The notes: generated by a model from the letters alone, not told the origin. Numbered from the stretch's first letter, positions 16,659-26,141 are shown. The stretch: 64,000 nt of DNA from Peristeroidobacter soli (GCF_004138485.1 NZ_RYEV01000009.1:62001-126000); one strand, 5' to 3'. Numbers and translations are program-made.

Positions 16659-19244
16659 ATGGGGATGGCCGCACCTGCTCGTGCCCACCGTTACGGCCTC
16701 CGATGGATTGCCGATGTCGTGCTCGCGTTGACACTTGCAGAAGCGAGCTTCGGGCAGGGTTCGGCCGTTCATTTTTCGATTCCCGCTCAGCCCTTGGCCT
16801 CGGGCCTGCTGCAGCTCGGCCACCAGGCCGATATTTCCATCGCCTTCAATCACGCTCTGGTTGCTGACAAGCGCAGCGGAGCGCTCGAAGGAGAGATGGA
16901 TGTTCAAACTGCTCTCGCGCGCCTTCTGGAAGGTTCCGGACTGATATTCGAACTGGTGCGCCCCGACCTGGTTCGGATCGTTCCGGCACGGCCGACGTCA
17001 GCAACCGTGGAGCCCGCACCCGCCGCGGTCGTCCCCGCAGTGACCGAGGAAGTCACGGTAACGGCGCGCCGTCGCGAGGAATCCTCGCTGCGCGTGCCGA
17101 TCTCACTATCGGTGCTGGATGGCGACGAGCTGACCGAGGCCAATCTCAACGACATCCAGGACATCGCCACGCAGGCGCCCGCGCTGCAGGTTCGTACCAG
17201 CACGTCGCAAAAGGACCGCACAGTCTTCATGCGCGGCATCGGCACGATCGCCACGTCACAAAGTCCCGAGCCCTCCGTGGCCACGGTCGTCGACGGCGTG
17301 GTCCTGTTACGTTCGGGCCAGGCCATGCTGGACATCCTGGACCTCGACCAGATCGAAGTGCTGAGCGGTCCGCAAGGCACGCTGTTCGGCAAGAACGCTT
17401 CGGCGGGCGTGCTGAACGTCACGACCAAGAGTCCCACCGACACCTTCGGCGGATTCGCGCACTTCGGGTACTACTCAGGCAACGAATATCGTGTCGCAGG
17501 CGGCCTTTCCGGGCCGCTCTCGGAACGCGTCGCCGGCCGGCTCTCCGCTTTCAGCAGTGCCTACGACGGCAACATGACGAATCTCTACAATCATCGGAAG
17601 GTCAATGGCTATCAGCATGACGGCGCGCGTGCAAAGCTGGTCACTACACCTCTCGACGATCTCACTCTCACGTTTGCGGCGGACATCACTCACTCCTCCG
17701 AGGACGTGCCCAGCGGCGCTTTCGTGAGCACTGGCTACATCGTCTACTGCCCGCGCTATCTCATCTCCCCGCCGGCACCCAATGCCTGCCAACGCAACGT
17801 CGTCCAGCACAACGCAGCGCTCGCCGCCATGCTCGATTCGCTGGGCGTGCGGCCCTCCGCCAGTAACGACCAGGTCAACACCGACGACGACAACCGCACA
17901 GCCGATCGCAACGGCGGCGCCTCGCTGCAGGTCGATTGGCGGTTCGGCGCAGACTATCTGTTGACTTCGATCAGTGCCTGGCGTCAGTGGCGCAATACCC
18001 TGAGCGGTTACGACTACGATCAGCTCTCCGCATACAATGCCTCCTTGCCGAGAATCGTCGACCACGGGAACGTGCGATTTACGCAGACTTCGCAGGAGCT
18101 GCGAGTCGTGTCGCCGAAAGGCGGGTTCGCCGATTTCGTCGCCGGTCTGTATTTCATGCAGGCGGAAGATCGCGAGCGATATTCGCGCGAGGTGACTCGC
18201 TTCGATGCGACGGGAGTGCCGGCGCAATTCGACCATGGCACCAACCATTTCGGCGCCGACAGCGAGAACTACGCCGTGTTCGGTGAAATGAACTTCAACT
18301 TCACCGCACGATTGCGCGCCTTTCTCGGCTATCGCCAGATCTGGGATCGCGTGAGCTTCGACGCGAACAGAGTGTCGAGCGCCACCGCGTCGAACCGCGT
18401 GCCCGCCGTCGCGCCCTCCTTCCAGGACAGTGGAGCTCATCGGACCAGCGGCTGGGCCGGTCGAGCGGGCGCGCAATTCGATCTGACGCCCGATCTCATC
18501 ACCTATGTATCGGCGTCCCGCGGCTACAAGGGCCCAGCGTACAACGTCTTCTTCAACATGCAGTCCTTCAACACGCCGCCATTGGAGCCGGAAACCTCCG
18601 ACGTTTACGAGATCGGCCTGAAGTCGCAGCTCTGGGAGCGCCGCATGCAATTCGACCTGGCGGCCTACTTCAGCGAGTTCCACGACTACCAGGCGCAACG
18701 CACTCAGTATGTCGCCGGCTCCTACGTAACTAACCTGAGCAACGCCGGTTCGGTCGCCAACCGTGGCGCCGAGCTGAGCTTGTCCGCCTCGCCCACCCAG
18801 AGCCTCACCTATCGCTTCGCCGGCCTGTACAACGACGCCTTCATTCGTAAATTTTTGTGTCCGATCGAGCTGGTGGACTGTCATGTGAACGGCAACGAGC
18901 TGCCCTATGCGCCGACCTGGCGCTTAAACGCGAGTCAGAACTACCGACGCAGCATCGGCAGTGCTCTGGATCTGGATGTGAACCTCGCGTATCGATGGCA
19001 GTCCCGGATGCAGTTCCAATACACCGACAACAGCGATCTGACTCAGCCCGATTTCGGCATCCTGGACTTGTCAGTCGGCCTTAGCAACTCGCAGCGCCGT
19101 TGGGCGGCCGCGCTGCTGGTCAAGAATATTCTCCGCCAGGAGTACTCCTCCTACCGGGCCAACGGCAATCTGGGTGGAGTCGTGCGCTGGGTGCCGCGCG
19201 ATGCCGACCGGTACCTGGGCCTCAACCTGCAGCTCGATTTCTGA
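16659..19244 (+). CDS. TonB-dependent outer-membrane receptor with STN signalling domain
   Basis: 861 residues from ATG 16659. A signal peptide (about 1-32) is followed by an STN domain (about 38-105: FSIPAQPLASGLLQLGHQADISI) that contacts a FecR-type protein. The plug (about 125-250) contains EEVTVTARRREE (TonB box region), DQIEVLSGPQGTLFGKNASAG and VLNVTTKSP. A beta-barrel ending in the aromatic LNLQLDF follows. The substrate is not evident; such receptors take up siderophores, oligosaccharides or peptides. A sigma gene starts 3 bp after the stop, but no fecR is adjacent. The nearest FecR genes are at 4763 and 22318, so signalling in trans is possible. Confidence 0.88.
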   Translation: MGMAAPARAHRYGLRWIADVVLALTLAEASFGQGSAVHFSIPAQPLASGLLQLGHQADISIAFNHALVADKRSGALEGEMDVQTALARLLEGSGLIFELVRPDLVRIVPARPTSATVEPAPAAVVPAVTEEVTVTARRREESSLRVPISLSVLDGDELTEANLNDIQDIATQAPALQVRTSTSQKDRTVFMRGIGTIATSQSPEPSVATVVDGVVLLRSGQAMLDILDLDQIEVLSGPQGTLFGKNASAGVLNVTTKSPTDTFGGFAHFGYYSGNEYRVAGGLSGPLSERVAGRLSAFSSAYDGNMTNLYNHRKVNGYQHDGARAKLVTTPLDDLTLTFAADITHSSEDVPSGAFVSTGYIVYCPRYLISPPAPNACQRNVVQHNAALAAMLDSLGVRPSASNDQVNTDDDNRTADRNGGASLQVDWRFGADYLLTSISAWRQWRNTLSGYDYDQLSAYNASLPRIVDHGNVRFTQTSQELRVVSPKGGFADFVAGLYFMQAEDRERYSREVTRFDATGVPAQFDHGTNHFGADSENYAVFGEMNFNFTARLRAFLGYRQIWDRVSFDANRVSSATASNRVPAVAPSFQDSGAHRTSGWAGRAGAQFDLTPDLITYVSASRGYKGPAYNVFFNMQSFNTPPLEPETSDVYEIGLKSQLWERRMQFDLAAYFSEFHDYQAQRTQYVAGSYVTNLSNAGSVANRGAELSLSASPTQSLTYRFAGLYNDAFIRKFLCPIELVDCHVNGNELPYAPTWRLNASQNYRRSIGSALDLDVNLAYRWQSRMQFQYTDNSDLTQPDFGILDLSVGLSNSQRRWAAALLVKNILRQEYSSYRANGNLGGVVRWVPRDADRYLGLNLQLDF

Positions 19245-19246
19245 GC

Positions 19247-19786
19247 GTGGACCTGAAGCACGCCAATCCGGAAACCTCGGACGCGAGTGCGCGCCTGAAC
19301 GAGATTTTTCGGCACTGTTCGGCCGACCTGCACCGTTATCTGCAACGCCGCCTGCGCCGCACTGCCGATGTGCCGGATCTGAGCCAGGAGATATTCGCGC
19401 GCTTCCTCCAGGGCGACTGGCAAACGCGCGCCCGAAATCCGATCGCCTACCTGTTCGGCATCGCTTCGAATGTCATCGCCGATGCACGAACGGCCGAACG
19501 ACGCGAGGTAGTGACCTACGATTCCGAGATTTCCAGCCAGGCGGGCGAAGCCATGACCGCGGCCGGCTCGGTCGATGCGGACAACGTCGAGTTGCAGGAC
19601 GAATTGACGCGCGCCCTGGATCAGTTGCCGGAAATGCATCGGCTGGCCTTGCTGCTCACCAAGCGGGATGGGCTTTCCGGCAAAGAGGCCGCGGCCCGCA
19701 TGGGCATCGGCGAAGCCAGCGTTCGCGTGTATGTGTGCGAAGCCCGGGCGAAACTGAAGATCCTGTTGCAACAGGACGCAGGCTGA
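19247..19786 (+). CDS. FecI-type ECF RNA polymerase sigma factor
   Basis: 179 residues from GTG 19247, 3 bp after the receptor stop. The sigma-2 region is at about 15-80 (DVPDLSQEIFARFL, AYLFGIASNVIADA) and sigma-4 at about 115-170 (ALDQLPEMHRLALLLTKRDGLSGKEAAARMGIGEASVRVYV), the usual ECF lengths. It closely resembles the sigma factor at 21770-22306. It would direct transcription of the receptor or other genes once released by a FecR protein. Whether this or its paralogue reads the hrp-box-like promoters cannot be told from sequence alone. Confidence 0.85.
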   Translation: MDLKHANPETSDASARLNEIFRHCSADLHRYLQRRLRRTADVPDLSQEIFARFLQGDWQTRARNPIAYLFGIASNVIADARTAERREVVTYDSEISSQAGEAMTAAGSVDADNVELQDELTRALDQLPEMHRLALLLTKRDGLSGKEAAARMGIGEASVRVYVCEARAKLKILLQQDAG

Positions 19787-19925
19787 AAGTTCCCTAGGCC
19801 GGGCCTCGCCCGTGCCCCCACCCGGCGCCGCCCTCCCAGCCACCCCTTCGGTGCGTTGTTCCTGGCGTTCGTCCCGCCAATCATTCACACACCACATCCG
19901 GTCCGCTTCGAAGAGTGACACGCAA

Positions 19926-20180
19926 ATGGACGACTGTCAGACCATAGAGCTCGCGGCCAACGACATCCGTATCGTGGGCAACGAGCGCGGCACGCTCGAA
20001 CTGCAAGGAACGAGCACCGAGGCGCGTGCCATGTGCAATGCCATTCTGGCCAGCCTGCATTGCGGGGCTCGACTTGCCGGCATTCGCTGCGTCATCCAGT
20101 TCACCGACATCGAAGAAGTCGTCATCGAGTCCGACCGATCCTCATCCACGCGGCACACAATCGCCGCCCCTATCGTCTGA
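19926..20180 (+). CDS. Small protein of unknown function
   Basis: 84 residues from ATG 19926. The product is acidic with two hydrophobic strands (IELAANDIRIVGNERGTLEL and IRCVIQFTDIEEVVIESD) around a helix (TEARAMCNAILASLHCGARL). No family is recognised; no signal peptide or membrane span. It lies between the sigma gene and a histidine kinase gene, with a 68-codon gene between. The fold may be a small alpha/beta unit. The ribosome site is weak, so the start is moderately certain. Confidence 0.5.
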   Translation: MDDCQTIELAANDIRIVGNERGTLELQGTSTEARAMCNAILASLHCGARLAGIRCVIQFTDIEEVVIESDRSSSTRHTIAAPIV

Positions 20181-20199
20181 TGCAACAGGGAGAGCGCTC

Positions 20200-20406
20200 G
20201 TGATATTCAAACGCAAATCTCAGATCGTCACCTCGCGTCCGGCGATCACACCCGATCCCCAGCAGGCTGCGGACCTGGAACGCCGCCTGGCCGAGCTCTC
20301 TTACCAACCGAGGCACGGTTTCCTGCGCGACTATCAGCAGGTGCGCCATGAGCGCCCGGCAGTGCTGAACGTCGCGCGGGTCGGCTGGGAGACGAGGGAG
20401 CGTTGA
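20200..20406 (+). CDS. Very small basic protein of unknown function
   Basis: 68 residues from GTG 20200, preceded by AGGGAGAG. It is rich in Arg and Gln (KRKSQIVTSRPAI, ADLERRLAELSYQPRHGFL) and has no membrane segment. The histidine kinase ATG begins 3 bp after its stop, so the two are probably co-translated. No function can be assigned. Confidence 0.45.
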   Translation: MIFKRKSQIVTSRPAITPDPQQAADLERRLAELSYQPRHGFLRDYQQVRHERPAVLNVARVGWETRER

Positions 20407-20408
20407 TC

Positions 20409-21596
20409 ATGCACCCCCTGAATCCCGGGCAGGATGCACAGCGGCTCGAAATGCTGGGTATGTTGAGCTGCGGCATCGCGCACGACCTCAACAATATGCT
20501 GGCCATCGTCGAAGGCTATACCAGCCTGGTCGATCGCGAGCTGCCGCGCAATCACGCGGCACACGATTTGCTCGACACGATCTCCGATGCGGCTCACCGC
20601 GGCATGGAGATGGTGCGGCAAATCATGGCGTTCGGCCGGCCGAGCGCCGAACTCACGCGGGGCCAACTGCGCCCTGTGATCGAAAGCTCCCTCAAACTGA
20701 TGCGCTCCACGCTGCCCGCGAAAATCGAGCTGCGCACGGACCTCGCGCAGGCGGTGCCGGACGTCGAGATGAACGCCGGCCAGGTCTCCCAGATCGTCAT
20801 GAACCTGTGCATCAATTCCTCGCACGCCATCGGCGCAGCGGCGGGCACCATCGGTCTTGCTATCGAGGCTGTCGAGCTCGATCCGGCACGGGCCCGTGCC
20901 ATCGCATCGGGAATGCGACCTGGTGCGTACGTTTGTTTGTCGATCAGCGACACCGGCTGCGGCATGAGCGAGGCGACCCTGCGGCGAATCTTCGAGCCTT
21001 ACTTCACCACCAAACAACCGGGCAAGGGTACCGGCCTCGGCCTGTCGCTGGTACGTGACATCGTCACGGTCCATGGCGGCGGAATCACCGTACGCAGCCG
21101 CCTCGGCGAAGGAACGACGTTCGATATTTATCTGCCTTGTGCGCGGAGCGCGACCGACATGAAGACTGAACAGCGACCTGTCGGCCCGCACGGCGGACCG
21201 ATCCGAATCATGCATGTCGACGACGACGAGGCGATGGCGGAGCTCATCAAGGAACTGCTCGATCGCATGGGCCACAGCGTCGAGACCTTCATCTGTCCCG
21301 AAGAGGCCTTGGCTGCATTCAGTGCGCGCCCTGGCGCCTACGATCTGATCGTTACCGACATGAACATGCCGGCCATGGGCGGCATCGACCTGGCGCACAA
21401 GCTACGTGCCTTCCGGCGCGACCTGCCCGTTGTTTTGTTGTCCGGATGGGTGGGGCCCGAGGAGCAGGCGATGGCACAAACGGCTGGCGTGAATGGCATC
21501 GTGCTCAAATCGGGCGACGTCCATGAACTGACCGAAACGCTGCACCGGATGTGCCTGAGCCTGGCGCCCGAGCATGTCAGGAAGCTACATAGCTGA
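20409..21596 (+). CDS. Soluble hybrid histidine kinase with C-terminal receiver domain
   Basis: 395 residues from ATG 20409, chosen because GAGGGAG lies 8 bases upstream; a TTG at 20403 would be too close. The HisKA phosphoacceptor is His25 in GIAHDLNN. The HATPase domain shows NLCINSSHA (N box), DTGCGMSE, and GKGTGLGLSLV (G boxes, about 150-240). A linker leads to a receiver domain (about 265-385) with IMHVDDDEAM and Asp317 in VTDMNMPAMGG. It has no sensor or membrane region, so an input partner is needed; the two small genes upstream are candidates. The architecture resembles cytosolic NtrB-like or RpfC-tail hybrids. The phosphorelay partner is not in the window. Confidence 0.85.
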   Translation: MHPLNPGQDAQRLEMLGMLSCGIAHDLNNMLAIVEGYTSLVDRELPRNHAAHDLLDTISDAAHRGMEMVRQIMAFGRPSAELTRGQLRPVIESSLKLMRSTLPAKIELRTDLAQAVPDVEMNAGQVSQIVMNLCINSSHAIGAAAGTIGLAIEAVELDPARARAIASGMRPGAYVCLSISDTGCGMSEATLRRIFEPYFTTKQPGKGTGLGLSLVRDIVTVHGGGITVRSRLGEGTTFDIYLPCARSATDMKTEQRPVGPHGGPIRIMHVDDDEAMAELIKELLDRMGHSVETFICPEEALAAFSARPGAYDLIVTDMNMPAMGGIDLAHKLRAFRRDLPVVLLSGWVGPEEQAMAQTAGVNGIVLKSGDVHELTETLHRMCLSLAPEHVRKLHS

Positions 21597-21606
21597 TCCG
21601 GGGAAC

Positions 21607-21642
21607 GGCCTGGCGAACCTGCACCGAGCCTCCCGCCAGGCC
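21607..21642. terminator. Hairpin after the histidine kinase gene
   Basis: GGCCTGGCG and CGCCAGGCC can pair over an 18-base loop, starting 11 bases after the kinase stop. No T run follows, so it is a weak terminator candidate. Confidence 0.35.
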
Positions 21643-21715
21643 GGGCCGATCAGCCACCCCGAGCGGCCGGTCGCACCCGCCCGTCCCGTCTCGCCGCAAA
21701 AAAAAATTCCAACGG

Positions 21716-21760
21716 GAATTAACAAATCCCCGCCGCCGCAGACATTAAAGGGAAAGGAGG
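21716..21760 (+). promoter_or_regulatory. Second copy of the GAATTAAC/GACRT promoter motif
   Basis: GAATTAACAAA at 21716, GACATT at 21741, AAAGGAGG at 21753-21760. The spacing is 25 bases against 26 in the copy at 4709-4754. A probable autoregulated ECF promoter, with the Shine-Dalgarno of the sigma gene at 21770. Confidence 0.45.
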
Positions 21761-21769
21761 TTCCCTGGC

Positions 21770-22306
21770 GTGGAGCGGCTACCGACCAAGGCGGAGAATT
21801 CGGGCGTCCCGGCGGCGCTGGAAGACATTTTTCGCCGCTGTTCGCCCGATCTGCGGCGTTACGTACAGAAGCGGCTGCGGCGCGCCGGCGATGTAGCCGA
21901 CCTCACCCAGGAGATTTTCGAGCGCTTCATCCGGGGCGATTGGCAGGCCCGGGTACGAAATCCCGCGGCCTACCTGTTTGGCATTGCCTCGAATGTAGTC
22001 GCCGACGCCCGCATGGCGGAACACCGCAACGTGGTGACTTACGATTCCGAGGCGTTCCAGGCTGCGAGTGAATCGGCGAGCGCGGGCACGACCACCGATG
22101 CGGACACGGTAGCCCTCCAGGAGGAATTGACTCGTGCCTTGGAGCAACTGCCGGAAGTCCATCGGGTTGCGTTGTTGCTGACCAAGCGAGATGGCCTGTC
22201 GAGCAAGGAAGCGGCACAGCGCATGGGCACCACCGAAGGGAGCGTCCGCGTGTATGTGTGCGAGGCGCGGGCCAGATTGAAAACTTTGTTGAAACAGCGT
22301 TCTTAA
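21770..22306 (+). CDS. FecI-type ECF RNA polymerase sigma factor
   Basis: 178 residues from GTG 21770, set by AAAGGAGG nine bases upstream. Sigma-2 (DVADLTQEIFERFI, AYLFGIASNVVADARMAEHRNVVTYDSE) and sigma-4 (ALEQLPEVHRVALLLTKRDGLSSKEAAQRMGTTEGSVRVYV) are intact. It is a close paralogue of the sigma factor at 19247-19786. It heads a three-gene set with a FecR-like gene 11 bp downstream and a MalT-like LuxR gene. Activity is probably held by that FecR protein. It is the best in-window candidate for reading the GAATTAAC motif, and a possible but unproven reader of the hrp-box-like sites. Confidence 0.88.
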   Translation: MERLPTKAENSGVPAALEDIFRRCSPDLRRYVQKRLRRAGDVADLTQEIFERFIRGDWQARVRNPAAYLFGIASNVVADARMAEHRNVVTYDSEAFQAASESASAGTTTDADTVALQEELTRALEQLPEVHRVALLLTKRDGLSSKEAAQRMGTTEGSVRVYVCEARARLKTLLKQRS

Positions 22307-22317
22307 GCAGGACTGAC

Positions 22318-23325
22318 ATGGTCGTGCAACAGAAAATCGACGAACTGCTCGTGATCCGGGCATCCGAGTGGGTAGACCTGCTGCCCACGGCCACGCCGCA
22401 GCAACTGCATGAACTGGAGCAGTGGCTGAGCCAGTCGAAGCGACACGTCGAGGAATTCCTCGAAGTCGCCGCAGTGGAATTCGCGCTGGGCGGGCTCGAT
22501 CGCGAACGCAGGCACGATGTCGACGCCCTGCTCTCCCGCATCACCAGCAATGTCACGAAACTGCCCGTGCGCAGGGCACCGGCGCCGCGTTCGCGATGGC
22601 AGACCTTCGCGATGGCGGCATCAGTAGCGGCGCTCGCGATCCTCGTTTCGTTCCTGGTATGGAATCCGGGCACGAACGAGCGCATCTATGCGACCGAGAT
22701 CGGACAGTTTCGCACCCTGCAGCTGGCCGATGGTTCGCTCGTGAAGATGAATGCGGACTCGCAAATCGAGGTAGCCCTGCACCGGTCTTCCCGAGACGTG
22801 CATCTGCTGCGTGGCGAAGCGACATTCAAAGTCGCACACGATTCAGCACGCCCCTTCACCGTGCGCACGCCAGCGGGAACCGTTCAGGCCCTGGGAACGG
22901 AATTCAACGTGCGCAATCGCATGAACGGCGGCACCACGGTCGCCCTGCTCGAAGGCCGTGTGCGACTTGCCTCCACGACGGCAGAGCTATTCCTGAATGC
23001 CGGCCAGGTCGCCGCGATCGATCACGGCGGCGCCATCGAACGCCGCATGGACGTGAAGGTCGAGGACGAAATCGGCTGGCAGAAACACCGGCTCACGTTC
23101 GATAACGCTTCGCTCGATGAAATCGTCGCCGAGTTCAATCGCCACAACCCCGCCCTGCGCATCCGGCTGGAAGGGGTCGACGGCAAACAGTATCGCTATG
23201 CCGGCGTGTTCGACGCCAACGATCCGAACGAGCTGGCCGACTTCCTGGCGCACGAGCCGGAGCTGACCGTCGAGCGTCGCGACGGCGAGATCGTCATTCG
23301 ACCCAAGGTGGCCGCCACGCATTGA
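22318..23325 (+). CDS. FecR-family anti-sigma/signal transducer
   Basis: 335 residues from ATG 22318, 11 bp after the sigma stop. A longer frame is open upstream but would overlap the sigma gene. The domains match the paralogue at 4763: cytoplasmic helical domain (1-75, RASEWVDLLPTATPQQLHELEQW), membrane span (about 98-118), FecR domain (LADGSLVKMNADSQIEV, RGEATFKVAHDSARPF) and STN-like C-terminus. It probably binds the sigma factor just upstream. The TonB receptor at 16659 carries an STN domain and may be its outer-membrane partner, although a sigma/kinase group intervenes. Confidence 0.87.
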   Translation: MVVQQKIDELLVIRASEWVDLLPTATPQQLHELEQWLSQSKRHVEEFLEVAAVEFALGGLDRERRHDVDALLSRITSNVTKLPVRRAPAPRSRWQTFAMAASVAALAILVSFLVWNPGTNERIYATEIGQFRTLQLADGSLVKMNADSQIEVALHRSSRDVHLLRGEATFKVAHDSARPFTVRTPAGTVQALGTEFNVRNRMNGGTTVALLEGRVRLASTTAELFLNAGQVAAIDHGGAIERRMDVKVEDEIGWQKHRLTFDNASLDEIVAEFNRHNPALRIRLEGVDGKQYRYAGVFDANDPNELADFLAHEPELTVERRDGEIVIRPKVAATH

Positions 23326-23397
23326 TCGTCCTGTCGTTGCCGATCGCTTCGGGTTTTCCATCGCAGCAATCACTCAAGCCTTGAAGGGAGCACTCAC

Positions 23398-26067
23398 GTG
23401 AGCGCGATACGGATGAGGATTTCGGACCAGATTTCGGGCGCTGCCGTAGCGCCGACATTGCCGCACGCGGCACGCGAAAACTCGCCATTTGCATTCGACC
23501 TCTTGCCTCGACCTCAGATCGACGACCTGCTCGATAGCGTGCTTCAGCATGCGGTCACGGTGATCGAAGCGCCGGCGGGCCATGGGAAGACTGCTGCGCT
23601 CTGGCAATGGTACCGAACCGCCACGCGACGCGACCTGCTGGCCATCCATATCAAGGTCGAGGAATCGGTGCGCACGCCGGAGGTGCTGTTCCACCACCTC
23701 AACGACGCCCTGGCCCCGGCCGGTGTTCGCATCGAGAACCTCTCGTGGAGCGGCATCGATATTCCCACGCTGGTGCTGATCGATGACTTTCCCGCCGACA
23801 GCACGCCGGAGCTCGACGAAGCTTTCGGAATATTGATGCGGAACATCCCGGCGGATTTACACGTCGCCGTGACCAGCCGGGTCCCGGTCCGTTGGCCCAT
23901 ATGCAAGCTGCTGTTGAGAGGTCACGCGCAACGCTTCGATGGTGCAATGCTGCGCTTCACGCAGCAGGAAGTCGCGACGTATTTTTCGGAGTGCGATCCG
24001 AATGACGAAGGGCTTGCGTGCCTGGAACATACCGTGCGGGGCTGGCCCGCGGCGCTGCATATATTGCGGCTCAGTCACCAGCACCTGCCCGACACCAATC
24101 TCCGCGCGCTGACCGAAACGCCGCCCGAGCTTGCGATTCGCTTTGTCCTCGAGCAGGTATTGAAGCCCGTACCGAACGACGTTCTCGATCTCTTGATCAT
24201 TGCCGCAGCTCTGCAGCGCGCCGATGCAGCGCTGCTCGACGTGGTACGGGAGGCCGACGATTCGCACGTCTTGCTGCAGAAGGCCCGTGACTGCGGCGTG
24301 CCATTGCTGGCCCGCGACGGCGTGCCGGCCCGCCTGCATCCTTTCGTGGAAGCCTGCCTTTCCCACGAAGTAACAAAACTCGGCGAGTCCCGGCGCCGGC
24401 ACCTGCATCTGCGCGCGCAGAAGTGGTATCTCGAGCAGAGTGACGTCGACGCGGCGGTTCATCATTCGACCTTGGCGCGCGATCCACGCAAGGTATTCGA
24501 GAGCATCAACGCCATGGACGGCGTGTGCTTGATGATGCGCAATGGGGCATCGGCGCTCGAACGCGTATTTCAGCATTTGCCACAGCAGCTGTTACCGGAA
24601 TTTCCGCGCGCCGCCGTAGCACGCTCGTTCTTGTTGGTAAAGAGCGGCCGCCTGCGAGAGGCCAGGAGCATTCTTCAGTCGCTACGAACGAGCAACATGG
24701 ACGGCTCCGCCTTACCGCCGGGAGCCCTGGATCGACTTCTGGTCGTGCAATATTTCCTCGCGTTCATCGAAGACCGAAAAGAAAACGACTGCGACGAAGA
24801 AGAATCGCGGCGGCAACTGGACGCGACGCTCGGCTTCGATCCATGCACGAAGGTACTGATCGGCCTTGCACTCTCGAACGCACGTCTTCGCCGCGGCGAT
24901 CTGCTGGGCGCGATCGATAGCGTGCTCGAGGCCGAATTCTGGTCGAGGCAAGCCGACGTTCCATTTGCCGCGTTCTTTGTCTATCAGCGCCTTTGCGCGC
25001 TGAACCTGCATCGCGGCCGCGTGCGCGCCGCACGTGAATACCTGGAGCGAGCCGCATCCATCGCGGCGGCATTGCAGAAGCACGAATCGCAGCCCGCGCT
25101 GCTGGCGGACATCCTGGGCTCGGCTGTCTATCTCGAACAGAACGACTCCACCAGCGAGCAATTGCTGCAGCGTTCGCTGCCCCGCCTCAACCAGATCGAA
25201 TGCCTGGTGGAGGCTCACATCGCCGCGTACACAATCGCCAGTCGAGCGGAATACGAACGTCACGGACTGGAGCCGGCATTGCAGGTTGTGACACGCGCCG
25301 CAGAGTTCGGCGCTCGACGTCACTCACCGCGACTCGTACATGCCATGCGCATCCAGCACGCCGAGCTGTTGCTGCTGGCTGGCGAGACCCGGGAGGCTCT
25401 GGCTCAACTCTCCAGCGCCGGCGTGCAAATGAACGGCGATACGATGCAGGCGCCGGACTGGCTGTCCTGGCTCGACCAGATCCAGGCCGGCCTTGCCCTG
25501 GCGCGCGCGCTTCGGGCCGACGGCGATCTCCATCGCTCACTGAAACTGTGCGCCGACCTCGCCGCCAGGTGCGAAGCTGCCGACGCACAGCATTTCTTAT
25601 TGCGCTGTCGCCTGCTGGAGGCGCTTGCTCATCGGGCGCTGGGACAGACCGAGCAGGCCACTGCCGCGCTCCGACACGCGCTGTACATCGCTGCGCCGGA
25701 GCGCGCATCTCGTGCCTTCATCGACGAGGGCGCACCGATGCTCGACCTGCTGCGAAGCGCGGTGCGCACGACCGGCATCAACCAGCTGTCCACGGAAGTG
25801 GTCTCGTTCGTCGCCTCGATCCTGGGGCAGCAGCAGACCAGCGAGACGACGGAATCGAAACCGGCCGGCACGCTGTTGAGCCCGCGGGAACAGGACGTAC
25901 TCAATCAGCTTTCGGTCGGACACTCCAACAAGGTGATTGCACGCAAGCTCGATCTCACCGAGAACACAGTGAAGTTTCACTTGCGCAGCCTCTACGAAAA
26001 GCTGGGTGTCGGCTGTCGTATGCTGGCCGTCGAGGTCGCACGAGAGAAAGGCATGCTCGCGGAATAG
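23398..26067 (+). CDS. MalT-like LuxR-family ATP-dependent transcription regulator
   Basis: 889 residues from GTG 23398, after GAAGGGAG. Walker A APAGHGKT is at about 60-67, Walker B LVLIDD at about 125-130. A TPR-like helical sensor follows and a LuxR helix-turn-helix lies at about 825-885 (LSPREQDVLNQLSVGHSNK, LTENTVKFHLRSLYEKLGV). It is a full-length paralogue of the protein at 5833-8544. Each is preceded by a FecR gene, so the FecR/MalT-LuxR unit has been duplicated as a whole. The hrp-box-like promoter at 26076 begins just after the stop. Confidence 0.86.
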   Translation: MSAIRMRISDQISGAAVAPTLPHAARENSPFAFDLLPRPQIDDLLDSVLQHAVTVIEAPAGHGKTAALWQWYRTATRRDLLAIHIKVEESVRTPEVLFHHLNDALAPAGVRIENLSWSGIDIPTLVLIDDFPADSTPELDEAFGILMRNIPADLHVAVTSRVPVRWPICKLLLRGHAQRFDGAMLRFTQQEVATYFSECDPNDEGLACLEHTVRGWPAALHILRLSHQHLPDTNLRALTETPPELAIRFVLEQVLKPVPNDVLDLLIIAAALQRADAALLDVVREADDSHVLLQKARDCGVPLLARDGVPARLHPFVEACLSHEVTKLGESRRRHLHLRAQKWYLEQSDVDAAVHHSTLARDPRKVFESINAMDGVCLMMRNGASALERVFQHLPQQLLPEFPRAAVARSFLLVKSGRLREARSILQSLRTSNMDGSALPPGALDRLLVVQYFLAFIEDRKENDCDEEESRRQLDATLGFDPCTKVLIGLALSNARLRRGDLLGAIDSVLEAEFWSRQADVPFAAFFVYQRLCALNLHRGRVRAAREYLERAASIAAALQKHESQPALLADILGSAVYLEQNDSTSEQLLQRSLPRLNQIECLVEAHIAAYTIASRAEYERHGLEPALQVVTRAAEFGARRHSPRLVHAMRIQHAELLLLAGETREALAQLSSAGVQMNGDTMQAPDWLSWLDQIQAGLALARALRADGDLHRSLKLCADLAARCEAADAQHFLLRCRLLEALAHRALGQTEQATAALRHALYIAAPERASRAFIDEGAPMLDLLRSAVRTTGINQLSTEVVSFVASILGQQQTSETTESKPAGTLLSPREQDVLNQLSVGHSNKVIARKLDLTENTVKFHLRSLYEKLGVGCRMLAVEVAREKGMLAE

Positions 26068-26075
26068 CCCGCAAG

Positions 26076-26103
26076 GGAACCGGCTTCCCCGACCCGTTAC
26101 TCA
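26076..26103 (+). promoter_or_regulatory. hrp-box-like ECF promoter with duplicated -10 motif
   Basis: GGAACC, 15 bases, TTACTCA: a perfect match. The -10 element is part of TTACTCACGC (26097-26106), which recurs exactly 18 bases downstream at 26115-26124. The gene at 26142 starts about 30 bases after the predicted transcription start. Confidence 0.7.
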
Positions 26104-26141
26104 CGCGGTGAGGATTACTCACGCAGTACGGAGTCGAGCGT

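Noticed and set aside
17475-18884. Long minus-strand open frame (469 codons) opposite the TonB receptor
   Set aside because: It is antisense to a well-supported receptor, has no family resemblance, and is explained by codon bias of the true frame.
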